Translations under genes and position numbers: made by a program
Notes under the pieces: generated by a model
Database searches by the model: none
What the model saw: only the letters and a program-made list of their open reading frames with translations
What the model was told of the DNA's origin: nothing
In this document: in pieces, positions 13,421 through 42,538 of the stretch
Numbering within the stretch: position 1 is the stretch's first letter
How the letters are laid out: the number at the start of each line of letters is the position of its first letter
Origin: Trematomus loennbergii
Lineage: Eukaryota > Chordata > Actinopteri > Perciformes > Nototheniidae
Length of the DNA stretch: 64,000 bases
Reading direction: 5' to 3'
Assembly (NCBI GenBank): GCA_012861695.1
Contig: JAAOOA010000127.1
Location: 18,422,755-18,486,754, forward strand

Positions 13421-16061
13421 AGTTTCTCATGTTTACAGTGACATTGGCTCTTGTGCATCTGTCATGACAAGAATGTATTATCTAATCCAGTCATTAGTAA
13501 GGCCCCAGCAAGAAAAAAAAAACCTTGTTTCATCTTTATGGTGTGGGCTGTAATGAATATAACATCTGACTAGCAGAGCTTAGACTTCTAATGATATTTG
13601 TTATGAGTGTTCAATTAAAGCCTGCAATTTATTTGTGGGCATGTGATTGATGGTTATCAAGATCGGGACACATCAAAACAGCTTTATTAATAACAGGAAA
13701 TGTTTTTTAAAAATAATTTCTTCAGATGATCCAGACCATAAAGAATAATTGTACTCTACACTTTTACGCTGAATTAGAATAATAACCCACATCCATTATT
13801 TCCAGTGAAGTATTTTGATCCTGAAGTTAGTTGAGGTCATTGCTCTCAGATCAAACTATGCCTTATGTATGTCAGTCATGGCTCAGATGAAAATATTGAC
13901 ATTCTGCTCGTAATGCTCAGTAATCCCGGTCACTGCAGCTCTTCGGCCAAAGTGGTAAACAAACAAGCAAAGTAATCGCTATTGATTCGAAATGCTTACA
14001 TCCCATTCTGAAATTCTTTACAACTGTGCTCATAGTCTGACACAAAAACAACTGCATCATGTGGCTTCGGTTCCTGGTGTACAAATGTTGATCAGCAGTT
14101 CTGTGCTCTTTTTTCTGTCTAGCTGTCTGTTACTGCAACTCAGATCCTCCTTAGATCAAAATTCATGACAGTCCCTTAAAAGGTCAGGGAAAGTGTGGCG
14201 GAAATAAGGCCTTTGAGTGTAAATCCCACATCTGGTTGTTTGGATGTTGGACGATGAGCTGGTTGTGGAAGTTTATGCAGCTGAGAGCGGATTCAACACC
14301 CCCTCCTCCAGTGAGAAAGATCTGCTCCACTGCTCACTGGGAAAGGCTTATGTGCTTCCCCCCGCAGAACAGACACTGCAATCACAACATGGGGGTTTAT
14401 GCAACTGCTCTGATCAAAGGAAGGAGCCAATGTTCACTTCAGTCAGACATATTGTAAAATGGATTCAGTGGTTGAAGTAGCTTCCTGCAGGTCAAGAGAG
14501 CTGCTGTTTAACAGCCCCACTGCAGCATATGGATTCCCTGTTAACCTTTGTGTGGGCCCCAGGTCAAACTTGGAAAAGACTTACGCCAGCATGTGCTAAG
14601 TGAGGATCAGAACAGAGATATGTACACTGGCTGGCCATTTAGCTGCACCATGCTTGAGATTTATGGAATGCATTTTTCCCAGGAGGACGGGTGTCCAGGA
14701 ACAGTTTTCCTCCAGTGGTGTGCAATGAGCCTCTCCGAGAGCAAAGCAGACAGCTGGGAGTGCACGAGGCGGCCCTGTTGCTCACCAGCAGTGAAGCCGT
14801 TAGAGACCTATAGTCTGCCCCGCCCACTTCTCTTGAATCCAGTTTGTGCTGACAGCAGAGCAGAAAGACATCTCCTATAAACATACATGCAACATCTCGT
14901 GTTATCCCCCTCAGTTGTAACCTTCAGGAAGACCCATTGCTCAACACTGCTGCCTATTTACCCTTCACCACATTCTGGCCCCTCTTAAGCCCCAGAGATT
15001 GTAAACATCCTCTTTCTGTCATTGGTGGACTCGTCTACTGAGACTCGTGACCCACAGGGGGCTTCCTACTTTACCTTTGAAAAAACCTCTATATAATTTC
15101 AACAAATATCAATTACATTACCTGCTCATTAAAACAGGTTTGAAGAACAAAATTGTTATTTTGACAAGAAGGCCCCATGAGGTTTTTACCTCCTAAGAAG
15201 AATAAAGAGCTCAGCAAGAGTTTCCAGCTCTTGGAAATTCCCACAATCAGATGTCTTGTTTACACCTTCAGGATCAAAGTTAGTTTATTTCTCAGCATGT
15301 CTGATCCATCTAAAAGAAAAGAAAGGTGGGCTCTCATTGTCATATACATTTAGAATATTACTAAAATATCACATTTTAGTTTTATTTCACACAAAATGCA
15401 GCTTGGCATCTAATCAGAAGTAAACACGGCAGTAAAAGGACATATGTGTAAAAATAAAAAAATGTACAGAATAAATAATGAAACAAATGGGATAGGAATA
15501 ATAAAAATGGGATGTGAAGTTTATAAAATAACCAACACCAATATATAAAATGTACAGTCTGCTTACTTTTCACATACACTTAGTCCAATAAAAAGTAGAG
15601 TCTTCAAAAAGACATATGTATTTGTCTCTATTATATTCTCAACAACCACAGCTAAATAATGACTTAATACCAGTACCTCATAATTCAAAGTTAGACTGTT
15701 TTAGATTGATTCATGACTCAGCTCCACACCTCCTTAATATATCCTTTCGTTGGTTTAAGACATACAAATCAAGTTTTTACACTGTCATGACTAATAAGTG
15801 GTTATTATGTGGGGAACACAAGGTGCTAAATGCAGAGAGAGGTAACGTGTGCTAACATGACCCCCACATAACAAACCACTAACGACCGCTTCCTGCCCGT
15901 AGGTTCAGGCAGTGTTTGGTCTGTGGAGAGAAATGAAATGTCAGCACTCACACAACATCTTTGTTGTCTTCTTGTAAATAATGTAACATAGGGTTTTCTT
16001 TATCTGTTTGTCAAACTGTGTGCATGTTTTTATCAGCTGATTGTGTTTGCTCTCTCTGCAG

Positions 16062-16094
16062 CACTGAGGGACTGAACACACCTGAAGGTCTCAG
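16062..16094 (+). other. Possible 33-nt microexon upstream of TRPM1
   Basis: A pyrimidine-rich tract ending in GCAG precedes 16062, and GTGAGG follows 16094. A branch-point-like CTGAT lies about 25 bases upstream. The 33-nt segment has a TGA in its first frame, so it would probably be untranslated, for example an alternative 5' exon of TRPM1 about 3.6 kb downstream. It rests on splice-signal pattern only. Confidence 0.25.
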
Positions 16095-17050
16095 GTGAGG
16101 GTGTTGTCTGTTTCCTTAGCAACCAGGAGAAACACTGGCTGCTCACTGAGTCAAAAACACACAACTTGTATTGTTTAATTACTGTAGGTCACAGCAGATT
16201 GGCTGGATAAAACACAGAACACACGCAAACAAAAACAGACTTAAATGCCTTTGTTTGGTGTTTTTACCCCACAGCTATCTGCTCTACTCGTGTTGCGTGC
16301 ACTTAAATGTTTGGGTTTCCTTTCCAGGGGTGGAGCTTGTAAGGACTTCACAGTTCACATGAACAAAGAAGTACTTCCAAAACACAGATGAAGTGCACAT
16401 AGTGAAACATGTCCTGTTTCTCTAAGGGTGTCTCCTTCCAGAGCATCACATGTGAAAGTCGTTTCACGTTAACCTGCTTTCCAGCTGTTAGCCTTATCCC
16501 ATCTGGCTTAAGCATACATTAGTCACACAGGACGTTTACAAATTATCGAGTATAACAACTGGTAAATTGAACTTGGAACAGCAACAAGTGTCTGAAGTAA
16601 GATGTTAAGTAAAGGACACACGCTTCTCTGTTTGTGTTGAGTATGCAGATGTCTGCTCATGGGTCTGGCTGTGCGTGTGGATGTGACACACAGATGACCT
16701 CAGGCAACCTGATAGTATTAAGGAACAAAGTGTTTCTTATAACAACTCTGTGACCCTCATGGTCAGAGATAATTAATAATATCCATGGGTAATACAAGAG
16801 GTCAGACCGCCCTCTTGTGGTTTACATTGGGAATGATCTTCTATAAAGACACCTGTGCCCGAAGATGTGCTTCAAATAGTCAGGGGTTTGAGGTACATTG
16901 TGTACCAGAAACTGATATACTGCTCCTGGTGATCATAGAAGAGCATTTAAATTACTTAAAGCAGTCACATTCACTTTCACTATTTGAATGAACTGTTTAA
17001 AGAAATTACTTTATAAGGCTTCATTTTCTAACATACATTTGTGCAAATAA

Positions 17051-17073
17051 GGGGGGGGGGGGGGGGGGGGGGG
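17051..17073 (+). repeat. Poly-G tract, 23 bases
   Basis: An uninterrupted run of about 23 G. Such a run could form G-quadruplex structure, and its length is unreliable in most sequencing chemistries. Confidence 0.9.
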
Positions 17074-18929
17074 TATTTCCTGAGCACTGCCTGCAAGGTG
17101 ATTACCTTCTCTGCCAAGAATAGCCTGTTCTATGAGGTCAGGTTGGATTTTCTTAAAATGTTACCTTCTGCCTGTGAACAACATCCTATTGCAATCTCCT
17201 GTCCTGTATAACACATTGCAAATGTGCGTGTCAATAATGTCAGCAGTATAAAACACTACAAGCCTGCGTGACTCCCCTAATCAGAATAGGATAAGATATG
17301 ATCTTACTTTATTGCCTTTTGGGGACACCTTTATTGATCTCAGTATAACTGCATTACAGGACACTCCTTCCCAGACCTACTGAGCAACATCTTTACAATC
17401 ATTCACATAATGAAATACATCATGACCATGTAGTGATACATTTCATGCCATGTGTTTGGTCTCTTTACATTTTTCAAATCACTTTTCATCAATGCTTCTG
17501 CTCCATTCAGTGCTCAACCTTCTCTCTGAGAAAATAATCTCCTCCACTGACACATGCAAAGCTCCCAACAGATGATGAAGCTTATTTGTGTCTGCTTACT
17601 TGGAGAAATTACGCATTATCCATTCTCATAGATAGACAACACAAAGACACATGGCTGTAGAGGAGTAAGAAGAACAATTATCCATTCATTGACAAGTCTC
17701 TCTGCCAAGTTTGAGACCAAACCAGGTAGGTTTGAACCTCATACATACACTGACAACAGCACAGCAGATGATTTCATACTGTGGATTAGTTAAATATGTA
17801 TTTCTCTCTGGACTTAGACAGGCTTTGGCTGCAGTGTGCCACAATGTGTTTCTGTGAGCTTCCCTTTTAGTACAGGAGGATTTGTTTATCCTCATAAACC
17901 CTGCTGTCCTCCCACTGCCGGGTCATTGAACACTCATGCTGTGCTTCCAAACTGTGTGCAAATCGACAAAGTTATGTATTTAATTAAAATTCTATTGGAT
18001 ATGTAAACATTTATAAGTATATTAAATATTTTTACGTTTTAATTTTTCACCATGTGTAAATACTGTAGCTGAATTAAGAGATGGAATCAATGGATTTACT
18101 ATTGTGCTGCTACATTAGATATGTGTATGTGTTTCAAATAATCAGATATATATAGACTATCCTGCTGCTGTTTAGTTTACATTTCAATATTTCCATGAGA
18201 AATGTTGGTGGGCCTACTGCTGTAATTTAGACAAGGTCGCTTGACAATCAAATTTAAACCTTCCCTTTGTTTCGCACTGAGAACAATTCCACTTAGTCTC
18301 CAGTAGAGGGTGTTGCTGGATATCAAATGTATCTGTCTTTGAATCTATTAATCTGTAGCTCAGATACTACAGACAAAGCCACATCTGCATAATAATGTAT
18401 ACCTTGCTCTATAATCTGTCCAACATCGTGTAACAGATCGGTAGCTGATATATCCTATTCTTAGCTTTAGAAGTTGAGGCACTTAAACATACCATTTCCT
18501 CTACAGCTAAATAATATAATGTTAAATTCACATCACATAGCAGGTTTTAGGTCTGAAAAAGATTCAATTACCAATAAAGCAATACAATTCATTAGTAGTA
18601 ATGTTTTTATATTCCAAGCTCTGTAAATGAAAAGCCAGCTCTACATTTTCCCCTCAGTGTAGGTCAAAGGCAATGTAGCATTAAGCCTAAATTGTTTTAT
18701 CAATTGTATTTGTATAATGAAGAGATAAAGAGCAGCTCTACATTTGTGTCAAAACGACTTTACAGTATGTGGAACCAAGTGTAAAATATTGTCATCAAAT
18801 GGGACGATTGATTACATCCAACATGCATCCATCTGCTATATTCTGATGGTAACAGACTGTCACAGCCATTTGACCTTAAAGCATGTTGCACTGCATTGTA
18901 AAGATCTTTCTGAAAGATTTTAATATCAT

Positions 18930-18952
18930 GGGTTAGGGTTAGGGTTAGGGTT
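18930..18952 (+). repeat. Interstitial telomeric repeat (TTAGGG)n
   Basis: About four tandem GGGTTA units on the plus strand, the longest of three such tracts in the window. Confidence 0.9.
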
Positions 18953-19648
18953 GTGCGATTTTAAATAATAGGTGATATTATTCCTGGTGTGTTTCTCCCA
19001 GAGCAATGCTTTCTAGCACATTAAAATGACTGTGTTCATTCTGGCCTGTGCCTCTGAATCCCGCTCAGTGCATACCTTCCTGTGTGCACCCTGATGGGAC
19101 CTGTCTTCCTTTCAGACACACTGAGCCTCATCTGGTGGGACAACCTTTGGCTCTCCGCCGGCTAACTTTAGCCTCACAGCTTGCATGGTCTCTCTAAGCC
19201 TGTTTTGGGGTTGTGGTGTGTCAAAGTAGATTTACCTTCAATAACCATTTATTAAATCTCTATCCATTAGACTCTGAGGCTTCATAAGAGCTGACTGCAT
19301 TAAGCCTGATTATGGGATGCGGGGCAGAGGAAAAGGGTCTATGTGTCAAGTGTGTCATCGAGTGATTTATATCCCTGGCTGGGATCTCTGTCTTGTCAGT
19401 CGAGAGTGAGCTGCAGAGAGGAGAGAGATGCGATGAAACCTTAAAAGATGTGAATTTCAGATCATTTTTGAAGTGTGAATCCAGAGGTTGCTGCCATGCC
19501 TTGGGCATGTGGTTCATGTCCTGGAGGGTTTCTGTCTGGTGCTGATGTGGACGTTGCAGCTGACGTTGCAGCTGAACCCTGACCTGTCGACAATCTCAAG
19601 GGATCGCTTTTTTAAGTCAATTTGACTTCAATTCTTGAAGTCTTCAAC

Positions 19649-37073
<17,425 letters not shown>

Positions 37074-38337
37074 TAGCCACAAAAAAAGGAGAAATGAAAT
37101 ACAGAATAGGGAATCAAAATAAGGAACTGATGCTACCATTGAGCAAGGAAACATAGCATGCCATTAACCGAAGAACATTTCTGACTGAGTTATAGATTTC
37201 ACAGAAAAGAAAATGAAAGTAAAGAAAAAGTTAACAAATTCTGTGTGTTGACAGTGCAGAGTAGTGAAAATCAACAAAGCTCTTTTAAAGATCCACTTAC
37301 TTTACTAACTTCCATTGGTGTAATGTACAATAGCTTACAACCCTTTACATTACAGTTTTAACCAGTCATTGTGTTTCCATTTTTGATGTCTACACTTCCA
37401 GGTGAAAATAAATCAAGTTAGTTGTGCTGACATTATGACCCAATGTGAACATCAAAAACATGTATTTCCTAAGTACGATTGACACTTTAAATATGGTCTG
37501 TAAACATTTTCTGTCCAGATACTGTAAAATGTGCTTAATAATGATCCACTCAGGGGAATCCCTATAGCTTTCATGCAAATACTGACAGTGGCATAACATC
37601 ATGTAGGTACATCTTCCAAGAAACAAACACCCTTTCAGTTTCATTTTGACACAAAAAACCTGTATACATAAAGGTTTCCTTAAAAACAGACGGTTATATA
37701 TATATAAACAATTTTGTCTTTTCTATCACAATACTGTGACTCCTTCAAAGGCGCATATGAAGAAATATAAATGTTGTCAGTGCAACCAGAGAATATAGGC
37801 AGGTTTGAATACATACATTTACACAGACAAATACAATCAATGCTCAGACTCAATATGTCTATCTGAAAGCATCATCATAGTAAATATGACAATAGGTAGT
37901 ATGTATAAAACAATGCTACAAGTTAAGAAAGATTCCGATTTTTTTCTTTTTACTCCCATTTATAAAGACAACTATGCAGAATTGTATTCTATTTAATCAA
38001 ATCTATTCAATGACATTCAACAGAAGTATTATAAAAGCCAACAGAGTCTCTGCCTCCTGTGAGCAGACACTGCATGGCCAGCTACTAACCAATGCTGATT
38101 ATCACGCACAAGTCCTTTGCATGAGCGGATAAACAGTTTCAGGCCTCATTCCGGGTTGATCCTCATCTGGTCAGGAGCAGATCAGGATGGGATCTCAACA
38201 TCATGAACCTGTGAGCTTCAGCTGGAAGTAAGGCTCTCTGAATATTACCAATGATGCTGCTGCAAGGACGCCCGGGAGGCAGGAGCCCTCCAAAAACAGG
38301 AAAGTCACGTAAGAGCCAAGAACACCAGAGCCAGATC
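37074..38337. other. Convergent 3' regions of TRPM1 and the RAB8 gene
   Basis: These 1.26 kb separate two tail-to-tail stop codons and probably hold both 3' untranslated regions. Apart from a short TA tract near 37697 no distinct element is seen. Confidence 0.6.
37407..37412 (+). terminator. Candidate poly(A) signal of TRPM1
   Basis: An AATAAA hexamer about 330 bases after the TRPM1 stop codon. Other AT-rich hexamers lie nearby, so usage is uncertain. Confidence 0.4.
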
Positions 38338-40569
38338 CTAGAGGAGTGAACACTTGAACAATTTTATCCTCTTTGACTTTTTCTCTGTGATCTTGACAGG
38401 CTTTCCAGATCCTCCGGCATTGTTGTCAGTCTAGCAAGGAGAGAGATGAAAGTGGAGAAATAAAGTAAGGCTTCACATTAAGTGGAGCACCGATCAAAGG
38501 CATTTATATTCATTTAAATCAAGCAAAACAACATTTTTATGAGTAACTCGAATAGTAATGTGATTTAACTGATGTTTAACATGTGATTTTCTTTAATAAA
38601 GGGCTAATGCTTTACGATAAATCTGCATTTTGTTTGAATGATTTCTATTCTTTGCATATTTTTAGGAGAATATAGACGTCTAAACAAAATCAATTAAATA
38701 TGTTTTGCCCCCAAATAATTGCAGCAGTCCTCCTCTCCAGCTGCATTGGCCTCTTGTAGCCTAGGAGGCAACATACAGGGCTAAAATAATTGCTACTGCT
38801 TGCAAAGCTTAATGCTTATATCACATAAAAGTAAGGGAAACATGTCCCTCCCATCCCCAGTGGACTTTACACCCTTTGCATCTATTATAAGAATCTCTTA
38901 ATCACTTACTGTCTTTGAGCTCAGGTTATGTAATATGTCTCTTCCCATGCTATAAAAAGCCTAGAATGACAAAAACAAAAAAACAGGTAAATGTACATAT
39001 TTCTTTTTATTTGTGTTATGTTGTGCTTTCAGGGTTAAAACATGTTTCTTACCTCTTCTACATTCAGGCCAGACTTTGCACTGGTTTCCAAGAACTTAAC
39101 TCCATAATCAATAGCAAGCTAAGAGAGACAAACACACCATGTTAGGGTCACTCAAGAAAGCCCATCATTTTAACTTGCTCAAGACTGCTTGTTGGTAACA
39201 AGAGAAACGTACCTTTTCTCCTCTGTCTTTGGACACCTGTCTCCTGTCAGTCATGTCACATTTGTTGCCCAGGACCATCTTCTCCACATCAGACGAGGCA
39301 TGCTGGAAGAAGTTAAAACAGTAATTTTGCAAAGTCTTATATATGTCACTCTTGGAACACATTGTTAATATCATCAAGTTATTTCTACCAATATAAAATC
39401 ATGTTATGTTATTTGTTTTCAAATCTATACAAGTTTTGATTCAGAGCTCACCTCTTCAATATTTCTAATCCAGTTTTTTATGTTTTCATAGGACTTCTCA
39501 TTGCTGATGTCATAGACCAGCATAATGCCCTGTGAAGAAAAAGTCCTCCTCACAAACAATTTCATAGATCTTGTGATATGCAAGATAAGCCAATAGGAAG
39601 GAAGTGCAGGATAAGGATCAGACTTACCATTGCTCCTCTGTAGTAAGCTGTTGTGATGGTGCGAAACCTCTCCTGTCCTGCAGTGTCCCTACAAAACATT
39701 AAGTTGTGCAAGTTGGTGTCACACTTGGATTTTTTAAATAAAAAATAAAAAACATATTCAAATTACACTTACCAAATTTGAAGCTTGACTCTTTTTCCGT
39801 CCAGCTCGATTGTTCTGATTTTGAAGTCTATTCCTGGATTTGAATAAACAAACAAAGACAGAGTGGTATTTGCTGATGCTTACTGCATTGAATAGTTAGA
39901 TGTCATCAAAAAACATGTTGCTAAGATGCACCAAAAACCAGGAACTTCTGCAATAAGCAGCTGCCCTTTCTGACCTTTAGTAACTTTTCTATTGACTGGT
40001 TATCCTATGCCAGCAAAGGATGACATCATTAAAAATCACAGCAATACTAGCTGCTGCAGTATACTGAGTGTAAAAGCCTTATGGATTTAACAATAGCCTA
40101 TTATAACGATTCTGAATGGCACCAAAAAGGACTCACAATTCAATACGGTTCCCAAAGGTCAAACATCATTCATGACTATACTATTGATATCATTCTAACC
40201 TCCCTGGCAGTGGTTCCTATGATCCATCAAGGACATGAGATCATTCAAATGTGTTTCTCAGTTCCATTGTCCTGCAGTTACTTCCCCTTTAAACATTATT
40301 GGTCTGTATAATATAAGGACATAGGTTTTAATACGACTCTATATTGATCACCAGTAGTGCAGTGCAGTAAAGCCTTGTATTCTGTCAGTATGGGCAATAA
40401 TTAAGTCAGATGTATCTTGAGGGGCGTTTTCAGCGGGGTACTCACCTATTGTAGATATGAAGGTGGTATTGAAGGAGTCCTCGCTGAACCTGAACAGCAG
40501 ACATGTCTTGCCGACTCCGCTGTCTCCAATGAGCAAGAGTTTGAAGAGATAATCGTACGTTTTCGCCAT
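38338..40569 (-). CDS. rab8b: RAB8-type small GTPase (RAB8B-like)
   Basis: RAB8 GTPases direct exocytic and ciliary membrane traffic. Exons on the minus strand are 40446-40569, 39773-39833, 39628-39688, 39452-39529, 39213-39302, 39053-39118 and 38338-38430. The product starts [28 protein letters not shown] (P-loop GDSGVGKT), then has the switch regions, [19 protein letters not shown], guanine-binding NKCDM and ETSAK, and ends in the prenylation motif CSLL. All phases agree, giving 190 aa, which is 17 fewer than human RAB8B. The missing residues correspond to the helix (AFFTLARDI...) normally between NVEE and the tail. I found no exon for them in 38431-39052. RAB8B is favoured over RAB8A by residues such as TCLLFRF and LAIDYG and by RPS27L next door, as in human 15q22. 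Confidence 0.92.
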
Positions 40570-40687
40570 TTAAACACACGATACACTGCAACGTTTCGGT
40601 TATATTAGGCCGTATGAGTCGGGATCCCCGTTTGGAAATCCTCAGCTGTCTCAGGCACTGGCAGCAGCAGACCGGTGCCGACAAGTG

Positions 40688-40695
40688 TGACGTCA
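40688..40695 (-). promoter_or_regulatory. Full cAMP response element in RAB8 promoter
   Basis: A palindromic TGACGTCA, extended to GTGACGTCAC, lies about 120 bases upstream of the RAB8 start codon. This is the consensus CREB/ATF site at a typical promoter distance. Confidence 0.6.
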
Positions 40696-41272
40696 CGTTC
40701 TGCTTTGCATTGTGGTCTATGTAGTTTGCAAGAATAATGTGTGAGCCATGACTAAATGTAGTCTTCTTTTTTCTAAACAATCGCTATGCTTTTTAAATGG
40801 ATAAAATACAAACATAAACAACACTTAATGGATTCACTTGTTTAATGTTAATGTTGTACGGTTGTAAAAGGAATTTAAATTGGCCCATAGGACCTCTAAT
40901 CAGAGACAGGAATGTGGTATCCTTGTACCATTTGCATCTTAACATTACAATACAATACAAAACAATTGCTTTTGGCCCGTTGCTCAGCATTACGTTTAAT
41001 TAGTCCCAACAAGGATAGGCGCCATTTGCACTGTGTAAAACTTGACACAAAGCTTCCAAAGAAAGTGGGACTGGTCAGACTAAGTGAAATAAAATAGTAT
41101 AGCAACTGAAAGATATTGTTGAAGACAATGCACTTGTTGAAACTTTCAGAGCAATTGAATACATGTTTGTCCTATCCACAGAATACAAGGCTACCAAACA
41201 AAACCATGTGAAACACACACACACAGAAATGCATAAATATAAAATGTAAGTGAAAATAAATGTAGAAATAAA

Positions 41273-41545
41273 TTGAAGATATATAGTAATGTGTGTTCTG
41301 TATTATTCTCAATTTTAATTTTTGTATTTAAACATTTTTTTTATTATTTCCATATTTATTTATTTGTTCTTGTATTTTTCTATTCCTGTATTTATTCAAT
41401 TTCCCCCCTGTATTTATTTCCACATTTATGTAGCCTATTCCTGTTTATTTCCACATTTATTGATTTCTCTTTTTTTCACATTTATTTATTCTTGTATTTT
41501 TATATTCCTGTATTTATTCCTGTATTTATGTATTTCTTACATATG
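41273..41545 (+). repeat. T-rich degenerate minisatellite
   Basis: Repeated variants of CCTGTATTTATT and CCACATTTATT fill this stretch, with many units diverged. Long open frames here (FYFYI-type residues) are repeat artefacts. Confidence 0.75.
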
Positions 41546-41656
41546 TCATGATCTGTCCTCCTGATACCTGTGTGCTCGTTGTGTGCGTAAAGGTACAATT
41601 TCACTCAAAATCACATCACAGCAAGACCTATAGTTGGCATTCATTGATTTAATAAC

Positions 41657-41715
41657 ACATTGGTGGTCCAGAGGTCTATGCATTGGGTTTCCTGGGTTCA
41701 ACACCCAGGGGAGGG
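41657..41715 (+). other. tRNA-like fragment or SINE head
   Basis: An A-box-like TGGTCCAGAGG (41664-41674) and a B-box-like GGTTCAACACC (41695-41705) are spaced as in a tRNA gene. The T arm is a perfect 5-bp stem (CTGGG/CCCAG) around a 7-base loop. The acceptor stem does not pair well, so this is more likely a tRNA-derived repeat remnant than a working tRNA. Confidence 0.4.
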
Positions 41716-42538
41716 ACATCTTTTGTCTTCTGCTATGAACTTTTTCTAACAAAGTGACGCCCATGTATACAAGGCAAAAAGTTTGGGCACCCCAGTTTCA
41801 GGGTGTGTGGGATTCACCCAGAGGCCAATGTTGTGGTTGTTGCAAACTGTATGGTTTTGTAGCCATAGGTTGTAGCCTATGGTTGTAGGGTTGTAGCCTA
41901 AGTTTTGAAGTGAAATATATCAATCTGGAGACAGTTAAATTAAATGATTTAGCTGTCTCAATGTAATCTTAAACATATTAGTTGGTGATTACCAGCCAAA
42001 GAAGCAGCACCAAATACTACTACTACTATTACTAGCACGTGACTGACACGCCGGGAGCAGGTGCCCGTACATCACGTCCCGCCGCGCTGTGCACGGCGAT
42101 GCGGCGAGGTTTGGCTGTAAACCCACGACCAGAGCAACCTTCACCCTTTTTCAGGGATAACTTTAGGGGAGGCATCTTTTAAAGCACCACTTCAAGAGAT
42201 GATGATCATTTGAAGAAAGTCACCCATACCATCAAATCTGATGTTATCAACTAACAAACACAACTGTAGGCCAGATGCCAGATTATTTTGATAAAATTAT
42301 ATATAGTTAAAAATGTAATTGGGTCACGAACAAGACAGTCTCTTTTTTTTCTTTGCATTTATAACACCTTACGTGTTAAAACGTTTAATTAAAGGCAATT
42401 CTCAAGCTTCTCAAGATACCCGTTTTAGCAATTCATCGATAGCGCAGATCTGGCAACCCAAGCTCTGCAACTGCACAGGTCCTCTTTCTGACCAACCAGC
42501 TCGCGTATGCACAGCGAAGCGAGCATACACCATTGAAA

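Larger units (their letters stand above)
2398..19648. other. KLF13-TRPM1 intergenic interval
   Basis: About 17 kb lies between the divergent KLF13 and TRPM1 starts. I see no conserved protein exon here. Listed separately are a CpG-rich patch near 9.3-9.7 kb, a dispersed-repeat-like block near 12.8-13.4 kb, TTAGGG tracts, a poly-G run and a possible microexon near 16.1 kb. The first kilobase should hold the KLF13 promoter and the last kilobase the TRPM1 promoter. A CATGTG E-box sits at 19506-19511, of the class bound by MITF, a known mammalian TRPM1 regulator. One E-box alone is weak evidence. Confidence 0.6.
40696..42538. other. RAB8-RPS27L intergenic interval
   Basis: A divergent-gene interval. 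It contains a T-rich degenerate minisatellite (41273-41545), a tRNA-like fragment (41657-41715) and a CpG-dense patch (about 42036-42115) that begins with a CACGTGAC E-box. The last 100 bases should include the RPS27L transcription start. A pyrimidine-rich start CCTCTTTCT at 42481 could be the 5' TOP element typical of ribosomal protein genes. Confidence 0.5.

Noticed and set aside
13070..13553. Overlapping ORFs on both strands in a GC-rich block
   Set aside because: They conflict with each other, match no family, and lie in repeat-like DNA with a poly-C tract and direct repeats.
41273..41564. Hydrophobic ORFs of 80-92 codons
   Set aside because: They are translations of a T-rich minisatellite, not membrane proteins.
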